Part shown: piece by piece, positions 1-12,600 of the stretch | Numbering within the stretch: position 1 is the first letter of the stretch | Layout of the letters: each line of letters begins with the position of its first letter | The notes under the pieces: model-generated | Database searches by the model: none | The model's input: only the letters and a program-made list of their open reading frames with translations | Told to the model about the DNA's origin: nothing | From: Mesotaenium endlicherianum | Lineage: Eukaryota > Streptophyta > Zygnematophyceae > Zygnematales > Mesotaeniaceae | Length of the DNA: 64,000 nt | Direction of reading: 5' to 3' | NCBI GenBank assembly: GCA_009602735.1 | Contig: WELA01012483.1 | Coordinates: 286,339 to 350,338 of the forward strand | Translations under genes and position numbers: made by a program

Positions 1-770
1 CGTTGGCAGAGTTGTGTTTTCTCAGGCTCTTTGCGGCCTTGGGAACTTCTTCTCCTTCGCGCCTTCTCTCTCTCTCCTTCTTCTTTCTCCTTTGCTCCTT
101 TTTGCTTTTTGGCATAGAAAGAATGAGGTAAGTTTGTGCAAGTCTTGTGCCCATCTCAGGCACCGCACACGCCTCTCTTTTCGAGAGTGTCGAGGCTTAG
201 TCATCGCCTCAGCATGCATGAGCTCCTTGTAGTTATCGCTCGTGACAACTTAATTTGTTCGACGTCACTCAGCGTGCACGCACGTCTTGTGACTGTCGTG
301 CGTGACAGCCTTAACCTCTTGGTCAGCATGCACGCCTATGTGGCGGTTGAGCCTATGTCCCTCCGAGGTGGCAGCTCTGTCATGGCAGCTCCATTGCAAG
401 TCCATGGCTGAGGTGGCCTGCCTACTTAGCTCATTCTGACTTGGCACTTGCTAGGATGGCTGCTCAATCACCTTTGCCTTACTTGGCAGCTGTTGTGTGG
501 ACCATTTGCAGGTCTTAGTGGGGTCAGCTTCCCAGCTGGATTGGTTGTCAAACCCCACCAGGTAGAGACGGCCACAAGTAACTGTCTTCTGTTGAGCCAG
601 CAAGTTAAGAAGTTATGTAGGACAAATCAAGTGAAGGAGATGTAACTTGTTTCGGTGGCCCAGGCCAAGTCATCAGATGGAGCAAGGGTGAATCCTAAAA
701 ACCTGGATGAATGTACGTCGTCGTAGGAGCAAGTAGTGGTGAATAATTCCCTTTCTAAGAAGGAGCAGAG
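1..770. other. No gene recognised (left-edge sequence)
   Basis: Only short, overlapping ORFs with no recognisable domain occur here, and both strands give similar low-complexity translations. The sequence runs directly into a Ty3/gypsy pol fragment at about 780, so part of it may be decayed 5' retroelement sequence (gag or spacer). I could not confirm this by any motif. Confidence 0.4.
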
Positions 771-779
771 CCCAACTGC

Positions 780-2471
780 TCAAAAGAAGGAGAAGTCTGC
801 TGAGATGCCTGCCCAAATTAAGACGCTGTTGGAGGAGTTCAAGTGCGTATTTGCTAAGGAGCTATCTGCAGGATTGTGCCCTTAGTTATGGAGTACATAT
901 TCAAAAAATACGTGAAACAAATGCGTATTGTAAAAATATCGTTTAAAAAATAGAAATACGTGTGTAGTACGTTTTTTCAACATTCTCGAAAAAATTGGCA
1001 GGGCTTATAACTTTCGAAATGCTTAGAAACTTCGAGCGCAATTGGCCGCAAATGGTGGAGGACTCAATTTGCTATGATATGGATTTAGTGAAAGTAAATA
1101 GTTGAGTGTTACATTTTCAAACCACCAAAGAATCAATTCTACCTTGCCGGGACGCGTATTTTGAGTATTTCAAAAACACGTCAAAATACGTGGTGTACTA
1201 TGTCGTTCACGGACCAATATGCGAGTGTCCCATAACTAGGATTGTACTTGCAGGTAATTGAGGAGTGGATTAGGAGTTGCGAGGCGTGCCAGCAAAACAA
1301 GACACCTATGTAAAAGAAGGGAGGTACCTTGCAATCCTTGTTATTCCAGAGTATCCTTGGGAGCAGATGCTATGGACTTCATCACATCGTTACCAATTGA
1401 TGGTCAAAGGCACGACGTGGTATGGCTTGTGTCAGACAGAATCAGCATGATGGCTCACTTCATTCCCATGAAGAAGACTTCTACGGCAGCAAATGTGGCA
1501 CGGTTAATTCTTTGATCATATTGTCAGACTATATGGGTTGCCAAAGGTGATTGTTTTAGATTGGAATTCAAGGTTTACTAGCCTTTTTGGCGGTCATTGT
1601 TTACTTTGATGGGGACCAAGTTGAGTATGAGCACTTCCTATTATCCTCAGACAGACAGGCACAGTGAGAGGCTCAATGAAACTCTGCAAGAGGTGCTCAA
1701 GATTTTTAGTATGGAAGACCTTCAGGGTGGGACAGGGAAACTGCCAGGGGCGGAGTTTGCCTACAACAACAGCATGCAAGGATCCACCAAGCGGTTACCA
1801 TGCACTACGGTTTATGGAAGAGAAGTATACCATAGAGGGAACATTTTGCTCGAGAAGGCCAAGGAGCCTCAAAATCCTACTACACAGGCGCTTATGAAGC
1901 ACATTGCCTAGATTTCGGACATGGCTAAGACGTCTATTCGGAAGGCGCAGGAAGAGCAAGTCAAGCATACTAACAAGCATCAGAGGGAAGTGACATTTCA
2001 TGAGGGTAACAAAGTACTCTTGTCAAGAAAAGAACCTGCCTTTTACGAGCGAGAGGAAACTGCGAGCACAATTTACAGGTTCATTTTGGTGCTCAAGCAG
2101 GTGAATCCAGTGGCCTACAAGTTAGAACTTTCTTCAGACTGAGGGCATACATGATGTGTTCCATGTCAGGTACTGCGGCCATACGGTGACCCGAATGAAG
2201 GGCATCCATGACGACCACTGCTCGAGATTGATGATGTATTGGAATATGAAGTAGAGGCAATTGTCGGCAATTGACGAGTAAAGAGGAGTCAACAATTTGT
2301 GAAAGAGTATGTAGACAAGTAGTAAGGTTACCATGCAGACGACAACATTTGGGAACCGGAGGCAACCGAAGGCCAACTTGACTCATCGTAAGAGTAAGTT
2401 GAGGCGTTATCTACAAAACGTGTCGAGAACGTTGCGCCTTGGAAACGGGGACAATCTAAGGTCAATGGATT
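780..2471 (+). mobile_element. Ty3/gypsy chromovirus pol relic (pre-RT, integrase, chromodomain)
   Basis: This is a broken LTR-retrotransposon pol region. At 800-880 a frame reads LLEEFKCVFAKEL, the peptide that normally precedes reverse transcriptase. RT and RNase H are missing. From about 1255 the integrase zinc-finger tail (CEACQQNKTP) and core follow: MDFITSLP, DRISMMAHFIP, YYPQTDRHSERLN. The C-terminal part (EGNKVLLS, VNPVAYKLEL, VFHVRY) and a chromodomain remnant follow, with LEYEVEAIV near 2235-2270 and WEPEAT near 2350. A final NVAPWKRGQ motif ends in TAA at 2469-2471. Frames shift several times and stops interrupt the chromodomain, so it cannot be active. The chromodomain places it with the chromoviruses, which target chromatin. 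Assignment is secure; exact borders are not. Confidence 0.85.
885..1236. mobile_element. MITE-like insertion inside the gypsy relic
   Basis: A roughly 352-bp AT-rich block separates the pre-RT and integrase fragments. Its ends are short inverted repeats: GTTATGGAGTAC on the left, and GTTATGGGACAC read on the opposite strand from the right. Both ends are flanked by TA, as expected of a TA target-site duplication of Tc1/mariner-type elements. The interior repeats AAATACGTG several times in both orientations. It has no ORF. The inverted repeats are short, so this is a suggestion that needs other copies for proof. Confidence 0.45.
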
Positions 2472-3158
2472 GTAAAATACATTTTTGTAGTTATTTTGAT
2501 GTAAAATTTGTCAAATTTGGTAGAGTATTGAGAAAGTTATGAATTTCTGAAGTTTTATCAATTTTGAGGTCGGTTGACGACTGTCCTTAATTTGCGGTGA
2601 GCGCGACCGTGGGATTGACCAACAACGTCGTGCAATCTAGGCCGTTAGAGTGTCTTCGAATCTTCACGTGATTTTGGCTGACGAGAGTGCCGACCAGGTC
2701 AAATTACCTAGGAGTTTTGGATTAGCCTAGCGCGCCTAAACTTGTATATTCTAGACATTCCTATGCATGTATGTGGACGTCAAATGGACCCGACACGTCA
2801 AATCAGGCTGATCTGGCATACTCACGAATAATCTAGAAGAGACAATTTTACAAACACTTTGAATTTTTGTTGCTAAGCGGCCCTCCCTCCTAGTAAGGTG
2901 GAGTTAGGTCAAAAAAGTATAAATTGGCTACTTCTTCATTTCTCATCAATTTTCACTTTTCTAAATTTTTGCGGGTTTGTAATAAGAAGGTCTTTCACCC
3001 TATTCTGTTTGTGAGCACGTTCTTCCTACTCACAATATTCATTTTTTTTGAAAGCTTTTTTATTGATATGCCGTTGCACTCTAGAGTATGATTGTAACTA
3101 GTTTGGTTCCTCGTGAGTCAGTACGCTTCCACTAGGATACTCTGCCCGTTTCACACAT
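2469..3158 (+). repeat. Probable 3' LTR of the gypsy relic
   Basis: The pol frame ends at 2471, immediately where sequence starting TGTAAAATAC begins, the position expected for a 3' LTR (5'-TG). A TATAAA box lies at 2918-2923, in the place of an LTR promoter, and the block could end in CA near 3158 (GTTTCACACA). The 5' LTR is not in the window, so neither end can be checked by comparison. The borders are inferred. Confidence 0.35.
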
Positions 3159-3198
3159 AGTAATTGATTGGGCCAGACTGGCCCGATGTCATGAACTT

Positions 3199-4135
3199 CT
3201 ACGTCACAAAGTGCCTCTCTTGCTTGACCTTACCATCATATGTGATTTTGTCAGCAAGCTGCAACAAAATTCTATCTATAGCAAAGTCAGAGGCATCAAT
3301 AATCACTACCTTGCACACATTTGCTAGGGTTATACACAACAAGAGCAGGGGAAGAACACATAGCTTTTTTAAGGGTTCAAGATAGCTTGCTGCTCTTCTT
3401 TCCACATATACCTATGTTCTTCCTTGTGAGTTCATTCATTTTACAGGTTTTAGTGAAATCTACTAAATAAATTATCAGTAATAGTCCGCCACTCCGGAAA
3501 AGGATCTGACTTCAAGGACAAATTTTGGTATAGGCGAGTCGCTTAGTGTCCGGATTCTCTATGAGTCCACAATAATGCTATCCTAACTGACTACATATCC
3601 CAAAAATTTGATACTCTTCCTCAAACATTCGCATATTACTCATTTTAACATGCACAATCCTGTCTAAAAGTCTACGTTACTATCCTCAAGTGTTCAGCAT
3701 GTTCAGCTTTATTCTCAGAGAAGATCAATACATCATTAAAAAAGACTTGTATGAACTAAGTGCGATTTGAGTATGGCATTTATAGCACCCATAAAGGTAG
3801 CAGGGGCATTAGCTTAACCAAACGATATCTCATGGTAAATCATAGTCTCCACACCGTTTGCGCAATGTACGTTTGTGTTCATCTCCCTCAGCAATTTTAA
3901 TTGATGGTATCTAACTTCTAGAATACTTTAATACTAAACAGTGTTCTAAGCAAAGCTTTGATTATGGGTACAGCATACTTATTTTTCACGGGTTTTTTTT
4001 TGAGTGCTCTGAGATGCCCACACAATTTCATGCTGCCATCTTTTGTGTTAAAAAAAGAATGTATGCGCCATGCTCTTTTTTATGCATCATAATGAAGTCC
4101 AAAAAATAGTTAATAGAGTTAGCTCTTTGGGTGAG
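3199..4135 (-). mobile_element. Antisense Ty3/gypsy reverse transcriptase/RNase H relic
   Basis: Read on the minus strand, this stretch holds degenerate RT and RNase H motifs in the right order. A YHQLK / IAEGDE block comes first (near 3870-3920). ANAPATFMGAINAIL is near 3800, and FNDVLIFSENKAEH, the decayed xxDD catalytic box, is near 3700-3740. The connection and RNase H start, WKEEQQA then VVIIDASDFAIDRILLQ, lie at 3400-3260. Multiple stops and frameshifts show it is dead. It lies opposite to the chromovirus relic just upstream, which lacks exactly these domains. It is either a second element or an inverted internal piece of the same one. Confidence 0.8.
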
Positions 4136-4139
4136 GTCC

Positions 4140-5209
4140 AGAACTGATTAAAAATTGAAGAGCAAGAAATTCGATGCAATATTATACATGTCTACTTCTT
4201 TGTCTTCCGATAATATTTGCTTATTGTGAGTTTTAGGACATTTGGACCATTCCACAAAAATATCCAAAGTGCGCCAAACCGCTGAGAATTTTTGTCAAAA
4301 CGAAATAAGGGGGGTGCACGGAATCTGCCGCGTGTTAGCACGAATTCTGTTTGTACTTTTGATGCTCGTAAATGGCAGTAACTGCCTGTATAGCAGATAC
4401 AGGTCCTGCGGGTGTCTGCGACCGGCTGCGAGCGCGAAACTAGACGACTGCTGTCAGGTGAGGCTCTGTGTGTGGCATTAGTCCAAGTGATGTATTTCAG
4501 GTGAAATCTCTTGCGCAGGGATATATTTCTGGCAATTCAAAGCTGCGTCTATCGGCATTTAAGCGTGTAGACTCTGGAGTGCACGCCGTATCTTTCATAC
4601 AGTCCGGTTTTTCAACATGTTTCCAATTTGGTGTTCCTTTGCTTCATACATAAATATTCAGGTTCCAGCACTGCTTTATTCTGCTTCGAGTGTTTTGGAG
4701 TTTAGCGGATTTAGTCGTACCCAAGAAAAATATCCGCACACGGACGTTTATGGAGCACAATTCTGCCACTCCGAGCTGTTCGAGCAGCTCGATCTGTCGA
4801 ACGCTCGAAACCTCGTGATTCAGAAAGGACCGAAATACAAATATGTTTCCAGGAGTTCGGTACAGGGTAGCTTACAGCAGGCAGCATGCATTGGCATGCA
4901 TCATCAATGTGTACTCAGTACCAGCTTAGTACTGGCCGTGTTACTCCACTCTCGCTGCCACAATCACTAGACAAGCGTTATCGGAAAGCGGATAATGTGA
5001 CCCCGAAACTACTAAATGACGCCTCGTCTTGTTGCTGAGGCTCAGGACATGTTCACGAGTGCAGGAGCGTTTGTCGTCATCTACTAAAAGATATACGTTC
5101 ATCACCCTACTTGCTTATTAACGCCCGAAGAACCTTTCTTGACCTCTGTACACACTAGTATGTTCTGAGCATTGTATACCACAGATATCCTCGTAGCAAT
5201 TTTGCAAGC
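4140..5209. other. Intergenic region upstream of the kinase gene
   Basis: No conserved coding sequence is visible. Short plus-strand ORFs (4242-4481, 4617-4970) show no domain or splice context. The last few hundred bases probably contain the promoter and 5' UTR of the kinase gene that starts at 5210; I could not single out a convincing TATA box. Confidence 0.5.
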
Positions 5210-7911
5210 ATGAGGATGGGAGAGGTAGAATCAACTCGTATGACACGCTCTAGTAGGGTGGACGGGATAGAATCGAATTTGACAAAGACTACCAGTTCGG
5301 TCGGTAAGACAACCAGTCGCTGGGCTAGCTTTGGATTTGGAGACAAGAAGAAGGCAACAGAGAACAAGGCAATAGAAAATAGGGATCCATTATCTCAGGG
5401 AGGAAAAGTAAAGGGCTTGGAAAGCCAGAAGCAGTGGTCATCTACCTCTAACCTCACGAAGCAACTGGAAAGTCACAGATCGTTCTCTGGGTCTATGTCT
5501 GCACAGAACAGCCGGAACTCAAGCACAAATAGCACCCCAAGGGACTCTCCACGCGGAGGACATGCTTCGAGTATTTTCGACACTAGCGGGGGCAGCACTA
5601 GTATCACAAAGAAGGCCTTTGCAGATATCCGAGAAGTGTACATGCTGGGCAGGGATTTGGGGAAGGGCAAGTCGGGCACAACGAGGATGTGTATAGACAA
5701 AAAGACAGGAGAACGGTTGGCATGCAAATCCATCAAGAAGAGCAATTTACAGAAGGCGTCAGATGTTGCAGAGGTACAAACCGAGGTGGCAGTGTTGGAG
5801 GCTCTCAAAGGAATGAGAAATATAGTTGGCTTCGTTGCTTCTTATGAAGACTCTCAGGTGACGAGCTCACCTTACTCTTACCAGCTGCATTTTGCCTCGT
5901 TACATTGGCAAGACCACCTTCTGACGATCTTATTCTTCTTCACCTTGTCAATTTTGGCCAGGTCGGTATGTAGTACACTCGTGGCATGAATTACGAGCGG
6001 GTATATTTATAGTCGATGAGCATGGGGTTGCGCTTTGGTTCGTGTATGACAATTGTTTGCTGAAGAAACTATGCTGCCCCTCTACGTGGATATCTACTGG
6101 CCAATGTTCTCAATTGCATCTACTGATATGTTTCGTGCATTCCACTTCTGACACATTGACATCAGCTTCTGCTTGTGAGTTTCAGTATATCCATTTGGTG
6201 ATGGAGCTTTGCGAGGGAGGGGACTTATTTAGTCGTATCAAGGATAGGGGGCGCTACTCTGAAAATAAAGCTTCACGGACCTGCAAGGCAATAGTGGAGG
6301 CAGTCAATTGCTGCCGCTTGAAGGGAGTTGTCCATCGAGACTTGAAGCCGGAGAATGTGTTGCTCGTCAGCCACGAATCAGACACCACAATCAGGCTCGC
6401 TGACTTTGGTGTGGCTGCCATCACAAGGCCAGGTACATTTCCGTCATTGCCTGCTCTCTATTTCTCCATCTGGTATTTGCCAACGGCTAGACTGGCTAAA
6501 TCTTCTGGCGCCAATTGCCCCATGTGCTGCTTCAGATGATCACCAGAATAAGCAGTGCCATGCGGGCCTTGTATGAGTACCCCAGACTTTGAATGGTGAT
6601 CACCCTGCTGGCGGTCATGTTTGATGGTCCATCTGTCAAAGAGCCAATCATTTATATGGGTTGCCATTGTGCAGGCGAGAAGCTGAGCTCCAAGGAAGGC
6701 AGCACTTTCTATGTCGCACCTGAGGTGCTGAATGGCAGCTACGGGTTGCAGGCAGACATGTGGAGCATAGGAGTGATCCTGTACGTTCTGCTGTGCGGAG
6801 AGCCGCCCTTCTGGAGTGATCGCCCTGAGACCATCTTCAGCACAATCAAGGCGGGAAAGTTTGACATGAAGCAAGGAGTGTGGAAGGACATCTCTGCAGA
6901 CGCAAAGGACCTCGTCCAGCAGCTACTCACTGTCAATCCCGGAAAGCGTGCCACGCCGTCCGATGTTCTCGGTATGCCCCCTCACCTCGTGCCACATGTC
7001 CACTTGCCGCTCTGCAAGCAATTTAGCTTCTGCACGATGTTGCAACCTTGTCAAGTTGTCCACTTCCTATCGCACTTGGCAAACTCTGTGTAGCTCCAGG
7101 ATGTTTGGGTGCGATTTTCTGCGTGTCTCTCAGCATCTGGAACTAAGGCTGACAGCCAGTGTCTCTTGCATATACTGCTCACGCCTCGACCTCTTGTTTC
7201 AAGCCTTACGGTCAATGACTCCTACAGCATTGTACACGTGCCGATGAAACTGCAGGTCACCGCTGGATACTGGCTCACACCTCGGGGCCACAGGCCAATG
7301 GCAGCAGAAAGATGGCGCCGGTGGAGGACAGCGACCAAGACTATATGGCCACCCGAAGTTCGAGAAGGAGGTCGCTAACTCTCATGGAGGAGCCAGAGGA
7401 AGGACTGGTCGTCGGCAGACACAGGATCCAGTCTTCTGACGAGATCCCGGACGACATCCACCTGGCACTTCGAGAAGCAGCTGCAACAGTTGCTGCAGGC
7501 TCCTCTTACTCCCGAAGCTCGAGCAAGCTGTCAGGAGAGCATCCGCAAGATTCACACATGTCTTCTTCGACGTCTTCCAGGCAACAATCCATGGAGCAGT
7601 CACGCGCATGCCATGCTCCGCAACGTGAAGAACCCAGGAGGGGTGCTGAGGAGGATGCGCATGGGAGACTGCGCTCCAGAAGGAGGTCGCTTGAGGTTCC
7701 TCAACAGGAGCCGCAGCAGCACCGCCGGAAGTCAGTGGAGATTCCTGCTCGTATTCAAGAGCTGCTTGCGCAACCCCAGGGGGGGGTGGGACCCCAGGGG
7801 GGGGTGGGGGGCACCTCCAGAAGGCGTTCGCTGACTGGCACAGTAACTGGCGCCTCTGCGGAGTCCAAGGGGCGGGTAAAAGCCCGGAGTGTATGGGATG
7901 CGTTCTCATAG
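5210..7911 (+). CDS. CDPK-type Ser/Thr protein kinase lacking EF-hands
   Basis: Exons 5210-5857, 6186-6432, 6675-6971 and 7256-7911 join in phase to about 615 residues. Residues 1-140 are a Ser/Thr/Lys-rich leader. The kinase domain begins near residue 142: Gly-loop LGKGKSG, lysine in LACKSI, hinge VMELCEGGDLF, catalytic loop HRDLKPEN, DFG, then FYVAPEVL and DMWSIGVILYVLLCGEPPF, ending near HRWILAH at about 403. All catalytic residues are present and the sequence is closest to the CDPK/CRK/PPCK group. There is no EF-hand calmodulin-like domain. Instead a roughly 210-residue basic tail carries RRRSL three times and RRKSV once, basophilic-kinase sites that could be autophosphorylated. A direct calcium response is therefore unlikely; substrates are unknown. 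The start is the first ATG of the leader; M3 or M11 are alternatives. Confidence 0.9.
7768..7812 (+). repeat. Short G-rich tandem repeat in the kinase tail
   Basis: Two copies of a unit reading ACCCCAGGGGGGGGTGGG lie in the last kinase exon and encode a duplicated PQGGVG peptide. The runs of G could cause slippage or miscalling; the frame stays open through both copies. Confidence 0.7.
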
Positions 7912-9609
7912 GTCAATGCCGACACTCACGCTCACGCACTGTCAGCAGCATCTCTTGCGGAAGACATGCAAAATCCCCCTAGGTCAATTAATGCCAAGCA
8001 CGGGAGGTAAGGTCCAATATGATATTGGGAATGTAAAGAGTTGGTAAGGTGCAGCAGGGGGCGGAGAAGTGGGCCACGGTGCTTCCAGAGCTGCCCTGAA
8101 GGCTGAGCATGTCAATACCCCACTATTGACGTGCACGTGTACGCCAGTCACGGACTTTTTTTTGTACGGTGTAGAGAATAATGATCCCCAGGAGTCAGGC
8201 ACGTCATGCTGAAACAGCAGCTGACAGCAACGTGTGTGTAGGACCTCATTCTATTCATTCTTTTCTTGAGCACCTTGATCAAAGGCTCGAGACTGGTAGT
8301 AAAAATAAATGTTAGCTAGTGTAGGAGTAAGTTGATTCGACACTTGTCTGGCCCTCCTGCACAGTCGCGTCTTACACAAGTTTGGCAGGCCTTAACAGTA
8401 TACATGTGGGCCAAAGGCCTATGCTACATCCCATTGTTGCCTGATACCTTGCGAACAGACAGCCCCTGAAAGTAGGAGCAGCTGATGGCTGAGCACACAT
8501 CAATGCACCTCAAAGGAACAGTGCCAAGCTGGCAGTATCCGCCCGAATGAACCTGCCTCACCTACCTTCGTGTTTAGCTTCTTATGCTCTGCAGTGTGGA
8601 TATACCTGGCATAAATGAGAAGTCATTCCAAACCCTGACCATCTCTGCAGATAAATATATACCCACTTCATATTTGCTTTGACATGTGCGGTCAAAGACC
8701 ACGCATTGATCAAATTGGAGGCGTAGACAGGCCCACACCATTCACCAACAAATTTGTTTCTCTGCCCCAACTGCAATCGCAAGGACACGACAATGTAGTG
8801 CAGCACCAGCGATTGCGGCATGCAGCTGCAAGCAAAGGACAAAGATCATCCCCCAAGAATGAGCAAGCTCACACCCACACTGTCAATTGCCCACTAACCT
8901 CTTACCTTCTTGATCGATGGCCTCAGGAGAAATTTGAAGTCGTCCATGAGATTGACAGCACTTGAAGCCTGAAGCATTTTTCCGTGCATAAGAACACGAC
9001 CATAGATTATATGCACATGAGAACAGAGCATACTTGCATCCAACGAGCACTAAACACAAGAATAATGTCACCTTTGAAGTCCCACCATTTGAGAAACTGT
9101 CCTACACAGACAGAAGGCCCTGCTTTTGTTGGTGTGTAACTTCAGACACTTTCTTATTGGACCATGTCCATTGTCGCGAACTCTGCACCATCTGAAGTAG
9201 CAGATATACTGTCGAGCACATTTTGAAGGTGTCTGGTGGTCATATTTGTCAAAACCGCTGCATGGGTCTTAGTACCAACATTGAACACATGGAAAAATTA
9301 TGCACATATGTGGCGACTCCAGTAACACAAGCAGATACTGCACAGAGGGCCTCCAGACGTATAGGGAAGATAACCATCAGCTCCTTTCTCGTCCACTTCA
9401 GTCTCAAGTTTTTGGAAATTTGGCTCGTTGAAATGAGCCTCTAAAACTGTGCAGATTTGTAGTTCACGTTTCGCGTTAAAAAGAATTCGTAAAGCTTAGT
9501 ACGAACACCATTGATGATTCCAACAGGAATATGTATAGTATCTAGTTGACTTTATGCTATTGATTGGCGGAAAGAATTTGGAGCACATCGATAGCCGTTC
9601 ACTAAGACG
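7912..9609. other. Intergenic: kinase 3' flank and eIF2B gamma upstream region
   Basis: No coding sequence is supported on either strand. The ORFs here are short and without domains. The left part should hold the kinase 3' UTR (an AATAAA-like AAAATAAATG at about 8300) and the right part the eIF2B gamma promoter; neither can be delimited. Confidence 0.5.
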
Positions 9610-12600
9610 ATGGTGGGCCCCATGAATTACCAAGCAGTTCTTCTAGTTGATAATGGCTCCAAGGAGCTGTTTCCTCTCGTTTCCAAGGTGCGAATCATCA
9701 TTCGTATTGAGCTCAGCTACCTGGTTTGCTAGTCGCTATCTCACTTTGATCACCGTAAACACTTCTATTGGGCCACACGACACGGCACTGCTGCATTTGA
9801 TTTAACGATGGCCTTGAAGGCATAATCACGGTCAGGTCAAGTTGACTGTACGGCCTGAGTAACATGCATATCAGAGCAGAGCTATGTTCTGAACAGCCTT
9901 GTCGTCTCTGAGAGGGAACCCATTTCTCTGTCCCTTCTTATGTTTCACAGGAGGTACCCAAGGCTCTGCTGCCAGTTGGCAACAAGCCTCTGCTGCAGTA
10001 TAGCCTGGAGCTGCTGGAGGCCTGCAGTTTCGGAAAGCTCTTTGTGGTCAGTATCCGAGTGTCAACCGCGTCACATTTCCAGAAGTCACATGCTCAACCT
10101 GCAGATGTTGGCGCTGAGTGTCTTTGACAAAGAAGGCCGCTTCTGATCATATCCTTGCCTCTCATTTGTAGGCTTCAAACAGGTTTCACGAGTCTTGACT
10201 CAACGCAAGCAACTGAGGCACATCGGTTGCCTGTATTTATTAAGACTCACATGATGGAGATCTCGGCCTGTAATTTGGGGGAGTTTCACGACCATCCGTT
10301 ACTTAGAGAGCTCTTCGTAATAGGGGGCAACTGAGGAGGGCACCGCTGAGGAGGAGCCAGCCCTTCAACCTCCACTAGTTTGGGAGGGTTCCTGGGAAGA
10401 CTCAGGCTGCTGAGACAGGCCTCTTGGCATGGTGGGGGTCTGAGGTTTGAGGGCTGAGCCAGCTTCGAGGCACTACAGAAACAGCCCTTTTGTGCTTGTC
10501 ACCTGCAGGTGGCTGACATGCTGTGCTGCTGGCAGGAGCATGGGAGGCATGCAGGGGCAGGGTGTTTGTGGAGATGTGATCTGGCTGATGGGTGGACGCG
10601 TGGCTGCCATGGGGTGTGCCAGGTGGTCGCAGGGGAGGACACGGCTAAGCGCGTTGCCAGCTGGATTGAGGACACATTTGACGACCGCATCAACGTGCAG
10701 GTGCTCCCTCGCGCCCTGGCTGTGACCCGGCAGGCAGACACGGGCTCTGGGGATGGGACTGAGCGCGCAAGGAAGCGAGGAAATGGATGTGTTCCGTCCA
10801 ATTTCTCCCACTGCGGCTGAGAGAATGGGGGCCTGCCTGCCTGCTGCATGCGCGCGCAGGTGACAGCTGTGCCCGAGGACGCCGGCTCTGCCCATGCCTT
10901 GCGCGCCATCGCCTCCAATCTCACTGCCCACGATGTCCTGGTACGGACGCTTGTATGCCTGCCACCTGTCAGCCCTTGTCTCACCTGTCCGTTGCTGCAG
11001 ACTGCCACGAGCCCTGTGTGACAAGAGACAAAAGTGAGGGTGTGACCGGGTGGGGGCACCATGTGTCATGCACGTGATAAGTCACGTGGTGTGGGGGTGA
11101 TGGGCAGGTAATGAGCGGGGACGTGGTGACAGATGTCCCGCTGGGGGCGGTTGCGGCCGCGCACCGGCGCCACTCCGCCGCCCTCACCATGCTCCTCGGC
11201 CAGCGCGCGGCTGCGGGCGGGCCGGCAGACGACAAGGGCAAGAGCAAGGACAAGGCGCACCAGAGCACACCCCCGCGCGACTTCATCGCCCTCGACCCCT
11301 CCAACACGGACCTCCTCTTCTGCGCCTCCGGTGGGTGAGCGGGTGGGGTACTGCCGCGCTCAGTATTCAGGGTTGTGGGATTCAGGATTTAGTGTTTTTG
11401 CGATTCGGATTTTGAATTGTGCCCACCTGGTAGAGTAGAGTTGAAGACCCAACAACACGCGCAGCTTGACACTGTGCTGCTTCCGGGTACGGGTGGAGGG
11501 CCACGGGGGGGCAGGCTCGCACGTGGGGCAGCAGATGGTGATTCGCCGCTCGCTGCTGCGCTCCACCGGCCAGGTGTGCCCCTCCCCCCTCCCCCCTCCC
11601 NNNNNNNNNNNNNNNNNNNNNNNNNNNNNNNNNNNNNNNNNNNNNNNNNNNNNNNNNNNNNNNNNNNNNNNNNNNNNNNNNNNNNNNNNNNNNNNNNNNN
11701 NNNNNNNNNNNNNNNNNNNNNNNNNNNNNNNNNNNNNNNNNNNNNNNNNNNNNNNNNNNNNNNNNNNNNNNNNNNNNNNNNNNNNNNNNNNNNNNNNNNN
11801 NNNNNNNNNNNNNNNNNNNNNNNNNNNNNNNNNNNNNNNNNNNNNNNNNNNNNNNNNNNNNNNNNNNNNNNNNNNNNNNNNNNNNNNNNNNNNNNNNNNN
11901 NNNNNNNNNNNNNNNNNNNNNNNNNNNNNNNNNNNNNNNNNNNNNNNNNNNNNNNNNNNNNNNNNNNNNNNNNNNNNNNNNNNNNNNNNNNNNNNNNNNN
12001 NNNNNNNNNNNNNNNNNNNNNNNNNNNNNNNNNNNNNNNNNNNNNNNNNNNNNNNNNNNNNNNNNNNNNNNNNNNNNNNNNNNNNNNNNNNNNNNNNNNN
12101 NNNNNNNNNNNNNNNNNNNNNNCCCCCTCCCCCCTCCCCCGCCCCCCCGCTCTGTCTCCTGTGCACCGCGAATGCCGCATCAGCCGCCCGCCCTTGGCTT
12201 GACCTGTCACACTGCAAAAGCCGCCCTCCGCTTGATTGTCCCTGAGGGATGGGCCAATAGAGTGAGTTCTCACCCCCTCACCGTGCCCTTTATTTGGAGG
12301 CCACGGGAGAGATACTGTGCTATATCTCACTGGCAGTGTGCTCGGTCGGGGGTGGGTGGGATGGTGGGGTGGTGCGGCGGCAGATGACGATCCGGACGGA
12401 CCTGGAGGATGCGCACGTGTACGCGTTTGACCGGCGCGTGCTGCAGGAGGTGCTGGAGGCGCGGCCCAACGCGGCCAGCCTGAAGCACGACCTGCTGCCG
12501 TATCTCGTGCGCACCCAAATGGCAGGTCCTCTGCGCCCCCAGCGCCCTGTCTGTCACCCATCAGCATGCTTGCCACCCATCTTTTTTAAACTCCCACGTG

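Noticed and set aside
7256-8600. EF-hand exons downstream of the kinase
   Set aside because: No DxDxDG-type loop is found in any frame between the kinase core and 9600.
11360-12576. Long ORFs on both strands across 11360-12576
   Set aside because: They exist only because a 522-base N run is read as open codons; the real coding here is eIF2B gamma exons 6 and 7.
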